The position numbers and the translations under genes were made by a program. The notes below the pieces were generated by a model. It saw only the letters and a program-made list of their open reading frames with translations. It had not been told where the DNA came from and did not search any database. Of a stretch of DNA of 64,000 nt, positions 16,639 through 25,912 are shown one piece after another. The first letter of the stretch is position 1. Every line of letters starts with the position of its first letter. Source of the stretch: Agrococcus baldri (GTDB lineage: Bacteria > Actinomycetota > Actinomycetes > Actinomycetales > Microbacteriaceae); the NCBI GenBank assembly GCA_007988785.1, contig BJUU01000001.1, positions 186,001 to 250,000 of the forward strand. The letters are read 5' to 3'.

Positions 16639-17451
16639 CTACTCCCAGGTCGCGGTATCCGGATCGATGCCGTGGTGGCGCGCCGATTCGTCGATGCTCT
16701 GGCGGAACCACGTGGAGAGGCCGTCACCGATCCCGTCGTAGTACGACGCGAATCCGGGGTCCGCCTCGAACATCCGACCCAGGCACACCTGCATCTGTCG
16801 CGTCAGCGGGAAGAAGCTCGAGAACAGCTCCCGGTGGCGCTCGACGAGTGCATCCGCCTCCTCGCTCCCCGGCTCGACGCCTCGGCCCACCGCCTCGGCG
16901 AGGTCGCGCTGGAGCGCAGCCATGGCCTCGGAGAGCGCCCGCCACTGGCTCTGCGTTCGCGACGCGGAGCGCTCGGCGAACTGAGCCCACTGCCTCGAGC
17001 CTCCCCACACGAAGCGGGCCTCGCGCGACTGCCGCGGATCCCACTCGTCGCCGAAGACCTCGCGCTGCTCGTCGTCGCTCATCAGGATGCCGCGCTCGTG
17101 CGCGGCGGTCATGCGCTCGAGCCGTTCGTCGAGCTGCTGCAGATCGTGGATCCGTTCCGCCAGCTGCGCCCGCTGCTCGCGCAGCAGAGTCCCGATCTCA
17201 GCAGCGGCATCGTCGAGCACGTCGCGAATCGCCTCGAGCGTGAGACCGGCCTCGCGGTACGCCACGACGCGGCTCAGGCGCTCGAGGTCGTCCCACGTGT
17301 AGAGGCGGTACCCGGCAGGCGTGCGACGTGATGGCGATGCGAGCCCGATCTCGTCCCAGTGGTGGAGCGTGCGCACGGTCAGCCCGAGGAGCTCGGCGGC
17401 GACGCCGACCGTCGCATCCTCGTCGATCTCGCTGGCAGCCATCGAGGTCAT
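16639..17451 (-). CDS. MerR-family regulator with TipAS-like antibiotic-recognition domain
   Basis: 270 residues. The N-terminal MerR winged helix (about residues 14-80) has GVAAELLGLTVRTLHHWDEIGL and the GYRLY wing. A dimerisation coiled coil (about 90-120) leads into a TipAS-type C-terminal domain with EVFGDEWDPRQ and WRALSEAMAALQRDLAEAVGRGVEPGSEEADALVERH-like helices ending near FASYYDGIGDGLSTWF. Such proteins activate promoters with long spacers when they bind a drug or metabolite. The gene overlaps the upstream VOC gene by 4 bp (ATGA), and the shared promoter carries a typical MerR palindrome, so it probably regulates its own operon. Confidence 0.88.
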   Translation of the reverse strand: MTSMAASEIDEDATVGVAAELLGLTVRTLHHWDEIGLASPSRRTPAGYRLYTWDDLERLSRVVAYREAGLTLEAIRDVLDDAAAEIGTLLREQRAQLAERIHDLQQLDERLERMTAAHERGILMSDDEQREVFGDEWDPRQSREARFVWGGSRQWAQFAERSASRTQSQWRALSEAMAALQRDLAEAVGRGVEPGSEEADALVERHRELFSSFFPLTRQMQVCLGRMFEADPGFASYYDGIGDGLSTWFRQSIDESARHHGIDPDTATWE

Positions 17452-17984
17452 TGTGCTCCTCCTCGGGCGTCGTCAGGGCCGAAGATGCCGACGGACGCGA
17501 GGTCGCGCCCCACGTCGCTGTCGGGCGTGAACGGCGTCGCCGCCGTGAACGTGACGTGCGCCCCCTCCGGAGTGACGACGGCGATGTCGCGCGTCCTCCA
17601 CGCCGTGTCGTACGGGCCCGTCACCGAATCCGGCGACAGCTCCCGGCACGCGTCGGCCACGGACTCGAGCTGGTCGAGGACGCAGGACACGAACACCTGC
17701 ACCGTCGATGCCGCTGACGGGGCAGCATCCTCCGCGTCCTCGGCGGGAACGAGCAGGACGTCCTGGAAGGCCCACCGCCGCAGGTGCACGATCTGCCCGG
17801 GAACGCTGAAGAGGTCGACGAAGCCGAGCCCGCGGACCCAGAACTCCGTCGACGCGCGAAGGTCGTTCGTCGGGATCTTCACGAACATCGGCATCGCGTA
17901 GATGCCGAGGAACGGCTCCGGCGCGACCGCGTCCGGGCCGTCGGGAACGGGACTCATCTCGAATGCGTTGAAGTACTCAGTCAT
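17448..17984 (-). CDS. VOC-family (glyoxalase/bleomycin-resistance fold) protein
   Basis: 178 residues. VOC-fold features are the N-terminal MFVKIPTNDLRASTEFWVRGLGF strand-helix and the second-half VTFTAATPFTP. ATG 17984 (MTEYFNAFEMSP) is chosen because CAGGGT, the -10 of a MerR-type promoter, ends 7 bp upstream; the in-frame GTG 17993 lies inside that promoter. Coupling to the TipAS-like MerR gene (4-bp overlap) suggests a drug- or toxin-binding role, an inference from the pairing. The ligand is unknown. Confidence 0.8.
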   Translation of the reverse strand: MTEYFNAFEMSPVPDGPDAVAPEPFLGIYAMPMFVKIPTNDLRASTEFWVRGLGFVDLFSVPGQIVHLRRWAFQDVLLVPAEDAEDAAPSAASTVQVFVSCVLDQLESVADACRELSPDSVTGPYDTAWRTRDIAVVTPEGAHVTFTAATPFTPDSDVGRDLASVGIFGPDDARGGAQ

Positions 17985-17991
17985 GCGAGAC

Positions 17992-18022
17992 ACCCTGGAT
18001 CCTCACGTCGCGTGAGGGTCAA
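17992..18022 (-). promoter_or_regulatory. MerR-type promoter with 19-bp spacer and palindromic operator
   Basis: On the minus strand, -35 TTGACC (18022-18017) and -10 CAGGGT (17997-17992) are separated by 19 bp, the stretched spacing used by MerR-family activators. A perfect palindrome CCTCACG-N3-CGTGAGG (18001-18017) fills the spacer. The site drives the VOC-MerR operon and is the likely autoregulatory operator of the TipAS-like protein. Confidence 0.85.
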
Positions 18023-18059
18023 GCCGGCGCAGTGCGGAGCGCCTCGTCGGCCCGCGCAC

Positions 18060-19475
18060 CTACGGGCGGCGCTGCCACTCCTCGATGCGGCCGGTCTTCT
18101 TCGCCCCGCCCAGGATGCCGAGGTGCATGCGCTCCGGCTGCCCGAAGTAGCTGCGCTCGTACAGCTCGTGCCGGGCGCCGAAGCCCGTGCCGACCGCATC
18201 CCACAGCTCGCCCATCACCTCGAGGCGCTCGCGCGCATCCGCCCCGCCCGATCCGCGCAGCAGCGGCTCGATGGGCGCGACGTGCTCGCTGCCGAGCGAG
18301 CCCGGCGGCACCGGCAGGTGCGCGAAGGACGAGGCGAGCATGGTCTGCAGGGTCACCCGCATGCGACTGTAGGCGTCGGGGCCGTAGGCGGCGAACGCCA
18401 TCGCGGCCTGCGGCCCGGGCCCGAGCGAGTCGCCCGAGGGCACCGCCTGCTCGATCATCGCGTCGCGCAGCGCGGCGACCGTGTCGCGGTAGGCGATCAG
18501 CTCGCCGAGCGCAGCCTGCACGCCGCGCAGCTCGCTCGTGCCCATGATCTCGGTGGCCCGCACCGCGAGCCCGGCGATGCGCTCGAGCTTCGCCTCGAGC
18601 CGCGTGGTCGCCTGGAAGACGAGCCGCACGTTCCAGCCGACGGCGCCCGTGTTGAAGGCGAGCATCGTCTCGGGGTCGCGGATGACGACGTCCTCCCACG
18701 GCACCAGCACGTCGTCGAAGACCACGAGCGCATCGTGCTCGGCGAAGCGGCTCGCGAGCGGCGCGTCGGCGTGCCCCGGGATGCCGCGCGTGTAGATGCG
18801 GATGCCCGGCGTGCCGACGGGCACAGAGGCCGCGATCGCGAAGTCCGCCGTCTGCACCTCTCCCCCGAAGTGCGACACGAGCAGCCGCTGCGCCGTCGCG
18901 GCGCCCGTCACGACCGCCTTCGCACCGCGGATCACGACGCCCTCGTCGCTCTCGCGCACGACGTGCAGGAACACATCCCCCACCTCGTCCGGCGGCAGGT
19001 CGCGGTCGACGGGCGGGTTGACGAGCGCCTGCGCGTAGTGGGTCACGTCGCGCTGATCGCGCGCGACCATGCCGCGCACGTTGTCGGCGAAGCGGCCGAA
19101 GAACTCTGCGTGCGCGGCCATCGAGGTGACGACGCACGCCATGAACTCCGGCGTGCGGCCGACCCAGCCGTGCGTGCGCCGCTGCCAGCGGCGGATGCCC
19201 TCGCGCTGCGCGCGCAGGTCGTCGCGCGAGTGCGGCAGCGCCCAGAACGGATGCGTCAGGCCCGTGCCGTCCGCGGTCGGGACGAGCCACGCATCCGCCG
19301 CCTCGTCGTGGAGGGTGTCGTAGAGGCCGGCGATGGTGGCGGCGGTGCCGGCGAAGGCGGGGTGCTCGGCGACCAGCCCGGCAGGCTCGCCGTCATGGAT
19401 GACGACGCGGCCGTCGTCCAGGCTCGCGAGGTAGTCGGCGCCCGTCTGGGGCCGGCCGGTGTCGGGCCGCGTCAT
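18060..19475 (-). CDS. 4-hydroxyphenylacetate 3-hydroxylase (HpaB) family flavin-dependent monooxygenase
   Basis: 471 residues. The acyl-CoA-dehydrogenase-like HpaB fold is indicated by TGADYLASLDDGRVV at the N-terminus, RTPEFMACVVTSMAA, DVTHYAQALVNPPVDR, the ESDEGVVIRGAKAVVTGAA region and DDVLVPWEDVVI. Members use reduced FAD supplied by a separate reductase to hydroxylate phenols; no reductase gene is adjacent. The true aromatic substrate is unknown. The start lies 7 bases after the prfB stop with AGGAG in between, so it is probably read through from prfB. It belongs to an insertion between prfB and ftsE. Confidence 0.85.
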   Translation of the reverse strand: MTRPDTGRPQTGADYLASLDDGRVVIHDGEPAGLVAEHPAFAGTAATIAGLYDTLHDEAADAWLVPTADGTGLTHPFWALPHSRDDLRAQREGIRRWQRRTHGWVGRTPEFMACVVTSMAAHAEFFGRFADNVRGMVARDQRDVTHYAQALVNPPVDRDLPPDEVGDVFLHVVRESDEGVVIRGAKAVVTGAATAQRLLVSHFGGEVQTADFAIAASVPVGTPGIRIYTRGIPGHADAPLASRFAEHDALVVFDDVLVPWEDVVIRDPETMLAFNTGAVGWNVRLVFQATTRLEAKLERIAGLAVRATEIMGTSELRGVQAALGELIAYRDTVAALRDAMIEQAVPSGDSLGPGPQAAMAFAAYGPDAYSRMRVTLQTMLASSFAHLPVPPGSLGSEHVAPIEPLLRGSGGADARERLEVMGELWDAVGTGFGARHELYERSYFGQPERMHLGILGGAKKTGRIEEWQRRP

Positions 19476-19482
19476 GCCGCTC

Positions 19483-20601
19483 CTAGTCGTCGGATTCCTG
19501 CTGCTCGCGCTTGCGCCAGCGGATGCCGGCGGCGATGAAGCCGTCGAGGTCGCCGTCGAAGACCGCCGAGGGGTTGTTCACCTCGTGCAGCGTGCGCAGA
19601 TCCTTCACCATCTGGTACGGCGCGAGCACGTAGGAGCGCATCTGGTCGCCCCAGCTGGCCGAGATGTTGCCGGCGAGATCCTTCTTGCGGGCCGCCTCCT
19701 CCTCGCGCTTGAGCAGCATCAGGCGGCTCTGCAGCACGCGCATGGCGGCGGCGCGGTTCTGGATCTGGCTCTTCTCGTTCTGCATCGAGACGACGACGCC
19801 CGTCGGGATGTGCGTGATGCGCACCGCGGAGTCGGTGGTGTTGACGCTCTGGCCGCCGGGGCCGGAGGAGCGGAAGACGTCGACGCGGATGTCGTTCTCG
19901 GGCACCTCGATCTCGTCGACCTGCTCGAACATCGGCACGACCTCGACCGCGGCGAACGAGGTCTGGCGCTTGCCCGCTGCGCCGAAGGGGCTCATGCGCA
20001 CCAGTCGGTGCGTGCCGGCCTCGACCGAGAGGTTGCCGAAGGCGTAGGGGGCGTCGATCTCGAACGACGCCGACTTGATGCCCGCCTCCTCGGCGTAGCT
20101 CGTCTCGTGCACGGCCACCGGCATGCCGTGCTGCTCGGCGTAGCGCAGGTACATGCGCAGCAGCATCTCGGCGAAGTCGGATGCGTCGACGCCGCCGGCG
20201 CCGGCGCGGATCGTGACGACGGCGGGCAGCTCGTCGAACTCGCCGTCGAGCAGGGTGCGCACCTCGAGCTCGGAGACGAGCTTCTGCAGGCTCTTGAGCT
20301 CTTTCTTCGCCTCGGTCTGCGTGGCCTCGTCGCCCTCCTCGTTCGCCATCTCGACGAGCACCTCGAGGTCGTCGATGCGCGACTCGGTCTCGGTGATGCG
20401 CTTGAGGTCGGCCTGCGCGTGGCTGAGCTCGCTCGTCACCTTCTGCGCGGCGTCGGGGTCGTCCCACAGGTCGGGGGCGCCGGCGGCCTCCGACAGCCGC
20501 GCGATGTCTGCCTGCAGGCGCTCGGCGTCGAGCACCGACTTGATGTCGAAGAACGTGGAGCGCAGCTCGGCGATGTCGCCGGCGATGTCGAGATCGGCCA
20601 T
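19483..20601 (-). CDS. prfB: Peptide chain release factor 2
   Basis: 372 residues. It recognises UGA and UAA stop codons and triggers peptide release. The GGQ peptidyl-hydrolysis motif is at 249-251 ([13 protein letters not shown]), and the SPF tripeptide that reads the stop codon is at 204-206. The frame is uninterrupted, so the programmed frameshift found in many prfB genes is absent. ATG 20601 is preferred; TAGGCT (20610-20615, minus strand) lies 8 bp before it, implying a leaderless mRNA. ATG 20607 is an alternative. In most actinobacteria ftsE-ftsX-smpB follow directly; here three other genes intervene. Confidence 0.96.
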   Translation of the reverse strand: MADLDIAGDIAELRSTFFDIKSVLDAERLQADIARLSEAAGAPDLWDDPDAAQKVTSELSHAQADLKRITETESRIDDLEVLVEMANEEGDEATQTEAKKELKSLQKLVSELEVRTLLDGEFDELPAVVTIRAGAGGVDASDFAEMLLRMYLRYAEQHGMPVAVHETSYAEEAGIKSASFEIDAPYAFGNLSVEAGTHRLVRMSPFGAAGKRQTSFAAVEVVPMFEQVDEIEVPENDIRVDVFRSSGPGGQSVNTTDSAVRITHIPTGVVVSMQNEKSQIQNRAAAMRVLQSRLMLLKREEEAARKKDLAGNISASWGDQMRSYVLAPYQMVKDLRTLHEVNNPSAVFDGDLDGFIAAGIRWRKREQQESDD

Positions 20602-20670
20602 GATCATCCAGCCTACCGACGCGGGCGGCGCCGCACGGCCGGGCCCGCGCATCCGCCGTAGGCTTCGAAC

Positions 20671-21900
20671 GTGAGCGGAGTCGACCAGTCGGAGCGCTTC
20701 CCGTGGCGGAAGGTGGCAGGCGCCGCCTACGTCCCCACGGCCGCGTTCGCGATCGGCGAGGGCGCCGTCATCCCCTACATCCCGCTCATCGCGGGTGATC
20801 TGGGCGCGACGCTCGCGGTCGCCGCCGTGGTGGCCGCGATGCTGACGGTCGGGCAGCTCGCCGGCGATGTGCCGGGCGGCACGGTGGTGGCGCGCTTCGG
20901 CGAGCGGCCGACGATGATCGGCGCCGGCCTGCTGGTGCTCGTCGCGCTCGCGCTCGCCTACTTCTCGACCGAGGTGTGGATGCTCGGGCTCGCGATCTTC
21001 GTGCTGGGCCTCGGGCACGCGGTGTTCGCGCTCGCGCGGCACGCGTTCATGACCACGTACGTGCCACTGCGGTTCCGGGCGCGGGCGCTGTCGACGCTCG
21101 GCGGCATCTTCCGCATGGGCATGTTCGTCGGGCCGCTCATCGGCTCTGCCGTGCTGGGTCTGGGGTTCGGGTTGAGCGCGGTGTGGGTGATCTGCGCGAT
21201 CGGCACGGTCGTGGCGATCGTGGTGCTCATCGTGCTGCCGGACCCCTCCTCGGCGTTCGAGCGCACACCCGCGACCACGGGCGTCATCGAGCTGCGCTCG
21301 GAGCGCACCGGCATCTGGCGGGTGATCCGGCTGAACGGCAGGGCGCTCGCCACGGTCGGCGTGGGCGCGGCGATGCTCGCCCTCGCGCGGCAGGCGCGCA
21401 ACGTGCTGCTGCCGCTGTGGGCGGTGTCGATCGGGCTCGACGGCGTCACCACCGGCCTCGTGATCGGCATCGCGGGCGGCGTCGACTTCGCGCTCTTCTT
21501 CGTCTCCGGGTGGGTGATGGATCGCTTCGGCCGGCTCTGGAGCGTCGTGCCATCGCTCGGCCTGATGGCGGTGTCGTTCACGATGCTCGCCCTCTCGCAC
21601 GACCTCGACGCCGCGACCGCCTGGTTCGTGGCCGCGGCGATCGTGATGGCGCTCGGCAACGGGCTAGGCTCCGGCATCCTCATGACGCTCGGCGCCGACC
21701 TCGCCGATCCCCGCAACCCGGCGCCGTTCCTCGGCGCGTGGCGCCTGACGACGGATGCGGGCGGCGCTGTGGCACCGCTGCTGATCTCGCTGCTGATCTC
21801 GGTGGCGTCGATCGGCTGGGCGGCGGTGGGCCTGGTCGCGACGTGCGTGCTGGGCGCCGGCATGCTGCTGCGCTGGCTGCCGCGCAAGCCGCGCGGGTAG
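20671..21900 (+). CDS. MFS transporter
   Basis: 409 residues with about 12 predicted membrane spans in two halves. The first cytoplasmic loop has [14 protein letters not shown], the family GxxxDRxGRR-like motif, and the equivalent in the second half is [12 protein letters not shown] middle cytoplasmic segment ([13 protein letters not shown] to [15 protein letters not shown]) separates the halves. No substrate can be inferred; the arrangement fits a drug or metabolite exporter. GTG 20671 lies 6 bp after TAGGCT (20659-20664), so the mRNA is probably leaderless. It is divergent from prfB. Confidence 0.85.
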   Translation: MSGVDQSERFPWRKVAGAAYVPTAAFAIGEGAVIPYIPLIAGDLGATLAVAAVVAAMLTVGQLAGDVPGGTVVARFGERPTMIGAGLLVLVALALAYFSTEVWMLGLAIFVLGLGHAVFALARHAFMTTYVPLRFRARALSTLGGIFRMGMFVGPLIGSAVLGLGFGLSAVWVICAIGTVVAIVVLIVLPDPSSAFERTPATTGVIELRSERTGIWRVIRLNGRALATVGVGAAMLALARQARNVLLPLWAVSIGLDGVTTGLVIGIAGGVDFALFFVSGWVMDRFGRLWSVVPSLGLMAVSFTMLALSHDLDAATAWFVAAAIVMALGNGLGSGILMTLGADLADPRNPAPFLGAWRLTTDAGGAVAPLLISLLISVASIGWAAVGLVATCVLGAGMLLRWLPRKPRG

Positions 21901-22058
21901 CGCGGCCGAGCCGCGTCCCTGCGGCCCGGCTGACGGAAACCTGCATGGAATCCTGCGTTGTCCCACGCGGGCGGGAGTGGGACGATTCGCCGCAGGGAAC
22001 ACCGCTCGGCGCGTTCCCATGAGACGGATGGCGTCACGGGCCAGGTCTGGAGGATCCC

Positions 22059-25000
22059 GTGCACAGCCCCTCACTCCGTCGCCCGGCGGCCGTCGCCGCC
22101 GCGACCGTCGCCGTCCTCACGCTGAGCCTGGTGGCGCCGACAGCGGCGTCGGCGGCAGCGCCCGCGGCCGCCACGCTCATCAGCCCCGCCGACGGCGCCA
22201 CCACCGCATCCGTCACCCCGACGCTCAGCGTCACGGCGACCGACCCCGACGGCGGATCCCTCGACGTGCGCTTCGAGGGTCGCGTCGCCGGCGCGACGGT
22301 GCCGGGCGACTCCGAGGCCGAGCCGTTCACCTTCGTCGTGGTCCCCGACACGCAGAACTACAGCGACGGCAGGCAGGCGCTGCTCGAGCAGCAGCTGCGG
22401 TGGGTGCGAGACTCCCGTGCCGAGCTCGGCACCGCCTTCGTCGCGCAGGTCGGAGACCTGGTCGGCGACTGGTTCATCCCCCGGCAGTGGAACAACGTCT
22501 CGACGGCGTTCGAGATCCTCGACGATGCGGCAGTGCCGAACACGGTGCTGCCCGGCAACCACGATCTCGACGCGTCGAGCGGCGACGTCGCGGCCTACAA
22601 CACGCACTTCGGGCCCAGCCGCTATGCGCAGGCGGGCTGGAACACGGCTTCGACGCGCTACGGCGGCCATCTCGGCCAGAACCAGTTCGGCCCGGATGGC
22701 ATCGACCGCGGCAATGCGGACAGCTACGCGCTCTTCAGCGCGGGCGGCCGCGACTTCCTGCTGCTCAACCTGGAGTGGGAGGCGCCCGCGTATGCGCTCG
22801 AGTGGGCCGATCGGGTGCTCGACGCCCACCCCGACCGCACGGTCATCATGGCGACCCACAGCTTCCTGACGGTCAACGGCACGCGGCTGACGACGCCCCA
22901 GCGCCCCGGCGGCACCTCGCCCGCGAGCCTGTGGCAGGACTTCGTGCGCACGCACTGCCAGATCCGGCTCGTGGTCGCCGGCCACGAGAACCAGGGCGAC
23001 CTCGGCGAGGCGCGGCGCACCGACGACAACGCGTGCGGGCAGCCCGTGCACCAGATCCTCAGCAACTACCAGGCGCGCGCGAACGGCGGCGACGGGTGGC
23101 TGCGCTACTACACCTTCGACCCGGCCGAGAACACGATGGCCGCGACCACCTATTCCCCCGTGCTCGATCGGTTCGAGACCGATGCGAGCTCGGCCTTCAC
23201 GCTCCCGTTCGAGCTCTCCACACCGCAGCCCGCACCGTTTCAGCCGATCGCGACACGCACCGTCGGCTCCGGCAGCACCGCCCAAGCCGAGTGGACGGGG
23301 CTGGCGCCCGACGAGGAGTACGAGTGGCGGGCCGTCGTCGACGACGGCACCACGAGCACGCCCTCCGGCGCCTGGAGGCTGCGGACGCCCGCGCCTCCCG
23401 TGCAGGCGCTCGCGAGCGACGCGTTCTCACGCACCGTCGCGAACGGGTGGGGCACCGCCGAGGTCGGCGGCGCGTGGTCCGTCTCCGGGGGCAGCTCGGC
23501 GTTCTCCGTCGGCGGCGGCCGGGGCGTCGTGACCCTCGCCCCGTCGCACACGCGCGAAGCACGGCTGCCCGCGGTCTCCGCGCGGGACGTGATCGTCGAC
23601 GTGCAGGTCGGCACGGATGTCGCCTCCGTCGGCGGCACGGCCAGCGCGACCGTCATCGGCCGGCTCGTGGGCAGCTCCTCGTATGCGCTCAGCCTGCGCT
23701 TCCAGCCCGGCGGCGTCCTCGTGGTCTACCTGCTGCGAGACAACATCGCGCTCGACTCCGCGGTCAGCAGCTGGGCACCCGGGCAGCGCTTCCAGGCGCG
23801 GCTGTCCGTGACCGGCACCTCGCCGACACAGCTCGCCGCGAAGGTCTGGCCGCAATCGGCGGCGGAGCCCACCGCGTGGCAGCTGACCGCCAGCGACTCG
23901 ACCGCGGTGCTGCAGACCGCGGGCATCGTCAGCGTCAGGTCGGCCGTGAGCTCGTCCTCCGCTGTCTCGACCACGCGACTCTCCTACGACGAGCTTCGCG
24001 TGACCGCGCCCGGAGCACCGCCGGCCAACGCGCCGCCGAGCGCGGCGTTCACGACAGGGGGAAGCGGGCTGACCGTGACGATCGACGGCCGGGGCTCCAG
24101 CGATGCGGACGGCACGATCACCGCCTACGCCTGGCAGCTCGGCGACGGCAGCACCGCCACCGGCCCCACCGCCTCGCGGACGTACGCCGCGGCAGGCTCC
24201 TACACGATCCGGTTGACCGTGACCGACGACGACGGGGCCACCGCGACGACGACGCGGGTGGTCACCGCCACGGCACCGCCTCCCGAGAACCAGGCACCCA
24301 CGGCCGCCATCGCCGCGCCGGTGGTCGACGGACGCAGCGTGCAGCTCGATGGCAGCGACTCATCCGACCCCGACGGGACCATCGCCGGCTACACCTGGGC
24401 GTTCGGCGACGGGCAGAGCGGCACGGGGGCGACGCCGTCCCACGTCTTCGACGCCGACGGCACCTTCACGGTGCGGCTGACCGTGACCGACGACGACGGC
24501 GCGACCGGCACCGTCACGCGCACCGTGACGGTGGCGGCGACGCCGCCGCATAATCAGTCGCCCACCGCGCAGATCGCGACGCCGGAGGTCGAGGGCAGGG
24601 CCGTGAGCCTCGACGGCCGCGGCTCGTCCGACGCCGACGGCACGATCGTCGCCTACGCCTGGCAGTTCGGCGATGGGCAGAGCGGAACCGGGCCGACGCC
24701 GTCGCATGTCTTCGACGCCGACGGCACCTACAGCGTGCGCCTCACGGTGACCGATGACGACGGGGCGACCGGGACCGTCACGCGCACCGTGACCGTCGCT
24801 GGGCCGTCACCCGGCGGCGAGGTGATCGCGGCGGACGACTTCGAGCGGAGCGTCACGAACGGCTGGGGCACCGCCGGCACCGGAGGCGGCTGGAGCGCGA
24901 CGGGCGGATCCACGGCGTACTCGGTGAGCGGCGGCGACGGCATCGTCGCGCTGCGCGCCGGCGACACCCGTGAGGCGCGGCTGAACGGCGTCAGCACGAC

Positions 25001-25439
25001 CTCGGCAGAGGTCTCCGTGCGCATCAGCACCGAGACCGCGCCCGCTGGAGGCACGACGAGCGCGACCGTGATCGGGCGGCTGGTCGGCTCCGCGGCATAC
25101 TCGGCTCGCCTGCGACTCGAGCCGAGCGGTGCTCTCCGCCTGTACCTGCTCCGCGACCAGACGCTGCTGGACAGCTACCAGCTGCCCGGCGCGTACCTCG
25201 CAGGCGAGGAGATCCTGCTGCGGCTGCGTGTCCACGGCACCGCGCCGACGACCCTCGCGGCGCGGATCTGGCGGGCGGGCACCACCGAGCCGAGCGCGTG
25301 GCAGGTGCAGGCGACCGACGGCACCGCAGCGCTGCAGCATGCCGGCTCGCTGACCCTGCACTCCTACATCTCCGGCGCCTCGACCGTGCCGGTGACCCGA
25401 GTGCACTACGACGACTACCGGGTCACGACGGGCGGCTGA
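22059..25439 (+). CDS. Secreted calcineurin-like metallophosphoesterase with three PKD repeats and a duplicated C-terminal domain
   Basis: 1126 residues. A Sec signal peptide (RR then a hydrophobic core, cleavage probably after ASA at residue 32) leads to a short Ig-like segment. The metallophosphoesterase domain (about 88-340) has metal-ligand motifs PDT (~96), GD (~133), GNHD (166-169), a histidine near 266 and GHEN (~309). A fibronectin-III-like segment follows (about 390-450), then domain A (about 455-650), three PKD domains (about 656-740, 742-828, 830-915) and domain B (about 923-1126), which repeats domain A. There is no LPXTG motif, so it is probably released. GTG 22059 follows GGAGG at a 5-base spacing. 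The substrate is unknown. Confidence 0.88.
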   Translation: MHSPSLRRPAAVAAATVAVLTLSLVAPTAASAAAPAAATLISPADGATTASVTPTLSVTATDPDGGSLDVRFEGRVAGATVPGDSEAEPFTFVVVPDTQNYSDGRQALLEQQLRWVRDSRAELGTAFVAQVGDLVGDWFIPRQWNNVSTAFEILDDAAVPNTVLPGNHDLDASSGDVAAYNTHFGPSRYAQAGWNTASTRYGGHLGQNQFGPDGIDRGNADSYALFSAGGRDFLLLNLEWEAPAYALEWADRVLDAHPDRTVIMATHSFLTVNGTRLTTPQRPGGTSPASLWQDFVRTHCQIRLVVAGHENQGDLGEARRTDDNACGQPVHQILSNYQARANGGDGWLRYYTFDPAENTMAATTYSPVLDRFETDASSAFTLPFELSTPQPAPFQPIATRTVGSGSTAQAEWTGLAPDEEYEWRAVVDDGTTSTPSGAWRLRTPAPPVQALASDAFSRTVANGWGTAEVGGAWSVSGGSSAFSVGGGRGVVTLAPSHTREARLPAVSARDVIVDVQVGTDVASVGGTASATVIGRLVGSSSYALSLRFQPGGVLVVYLLRDNIALDSAVSSWAPGQRFQARLSVTGTSPTQLAAKVWPQSAAEPTAWQLTASDSTAVLQTAGIVSVRSAVSSSSAVSTTRLSYDELRVTAPGAPPANAPPSAAFTTGGSGLTVTIDGRGSSDADGTITAYAWQLGDGSTATGPTASRTYAAAGSYTIRLTVTDDDGATATTTRVVTATAPPPENQAPTAAIAAPVVDGRSVQLDGSDSSDPDGTIAGYTWAFGDGQSGTGATPSHVFDADGTFTVRLTVTDDDGATGTVTRTVTVAATPPHNQSPTAQIATPEVEGRAVSLDGRGSSDADGTIVAYAWQFGDGQSGTGPTPSHVFDADGTYSVRLTVTDDDGATGTVTRTVTVAGPSPGGEVIAADDFERSVTNGWGTAGTGGGWSATGGSTAYSVSGGDGIVALRAGDTREARLNGVSTTSAEVSVRISTETAPAGGTTSATVIGRLVGSAAYSARLRLEPSGALRLYLLRDQTLLDSYQLPGAYLAGEEILLRLRVHGTAPTTLAARIWRAGTTEPSAWQVQATDGTAALQHAGSLTLHSYISGASTVPVTRVHYDDYRVTTGG

Positions 25440-25441
25440 GC

Positions 25442-25891
25442 TCAGCGGCGCAGGAACGGGATCGCGATCGGGCTGCGGAAGACGATGCCCTTCGCCGCCC
25501 GCACGACGCCCGTGACGCAGCAGACGAGGTGGGCGAGGTTCAGGCCGAACAGCCAGACGCCCAGCGCGGTGAAGATGAGGGCGTTCCACCCCTCGCGGGC
25601 GTCGGCGGCGCTCGCGTTCGCCTGGATGGCGCCGAGCACCACGACGACCGCGACGACGGCGGTCACCGTCAGGTAGGTCAGCCCCCAGTTCGCGGCGTGG
25701 CGGCCCTGCTCGCCCACGACACCGCCGAGGCGGCGGCGCTTGGCGCCGACGACGGCCATCGTGATGGCCGCGCCGATCTGCGCGACGAACGGGATGGGGA
25801 TGTAGGCCAGGAAGCCGAGCCCCCAGGGCAGTCCGCCGCCGGACGGGGTGCGCGATGCCGGGTGCTGGGGGTAGGGATTGGGCTGCTGCAC
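25442..25891 (-). CDS. DUF4870-type small membrane protein
   Basis: 149 residues. A proline-rich cytosolic N-terminus (MQQPNPYPQHP) precedes three or four hydrophobic segments (WGLGFLAYIPIPFVAQIGAAI, YLTVTAVVAVVVVLGAI, FTALGVWLFGLNLAHLVCCVTGVVRA). The EQGRHAANWGLTYL segment resembles the conserved ARxQxxxAxNFxxxY stretch of DUF4870 proteins. No function is known. GTG 25891 lies 6 bp after TACCGT (25898-25903, minus strand), another leaderless start. It is convergent with the metallophosphoesterase gene, with a 2-bp gap. Confidence 0.75.
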   Translation of the reverse strand: MQQPNPYPQHPASRTPSGGGLPWGLGFLAYIPIPFVAQIGAAITMAVVGAKRRRLGGVVGEQGRHAANWGLTYLTVTAVVAVVVVLGAIQANASAADAREGWNALIFTALGVWLFGLNLAHLVCCVTGVVRAAKGIVFRSPIAIPFLRR

Positions 25892-25912
25892 CCGGCTACG
25901 GTACCGGTCTGC

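Noticed and set aside
21901..22058. Riboswitch or structured leader before the metallophosphoesterase gene
   Set aside because: Small stems (TCCCAC/GTGGGA and GGGAAC/GTTCCC) are present but match no riboswitch class; they more likely end the MFS transcript.
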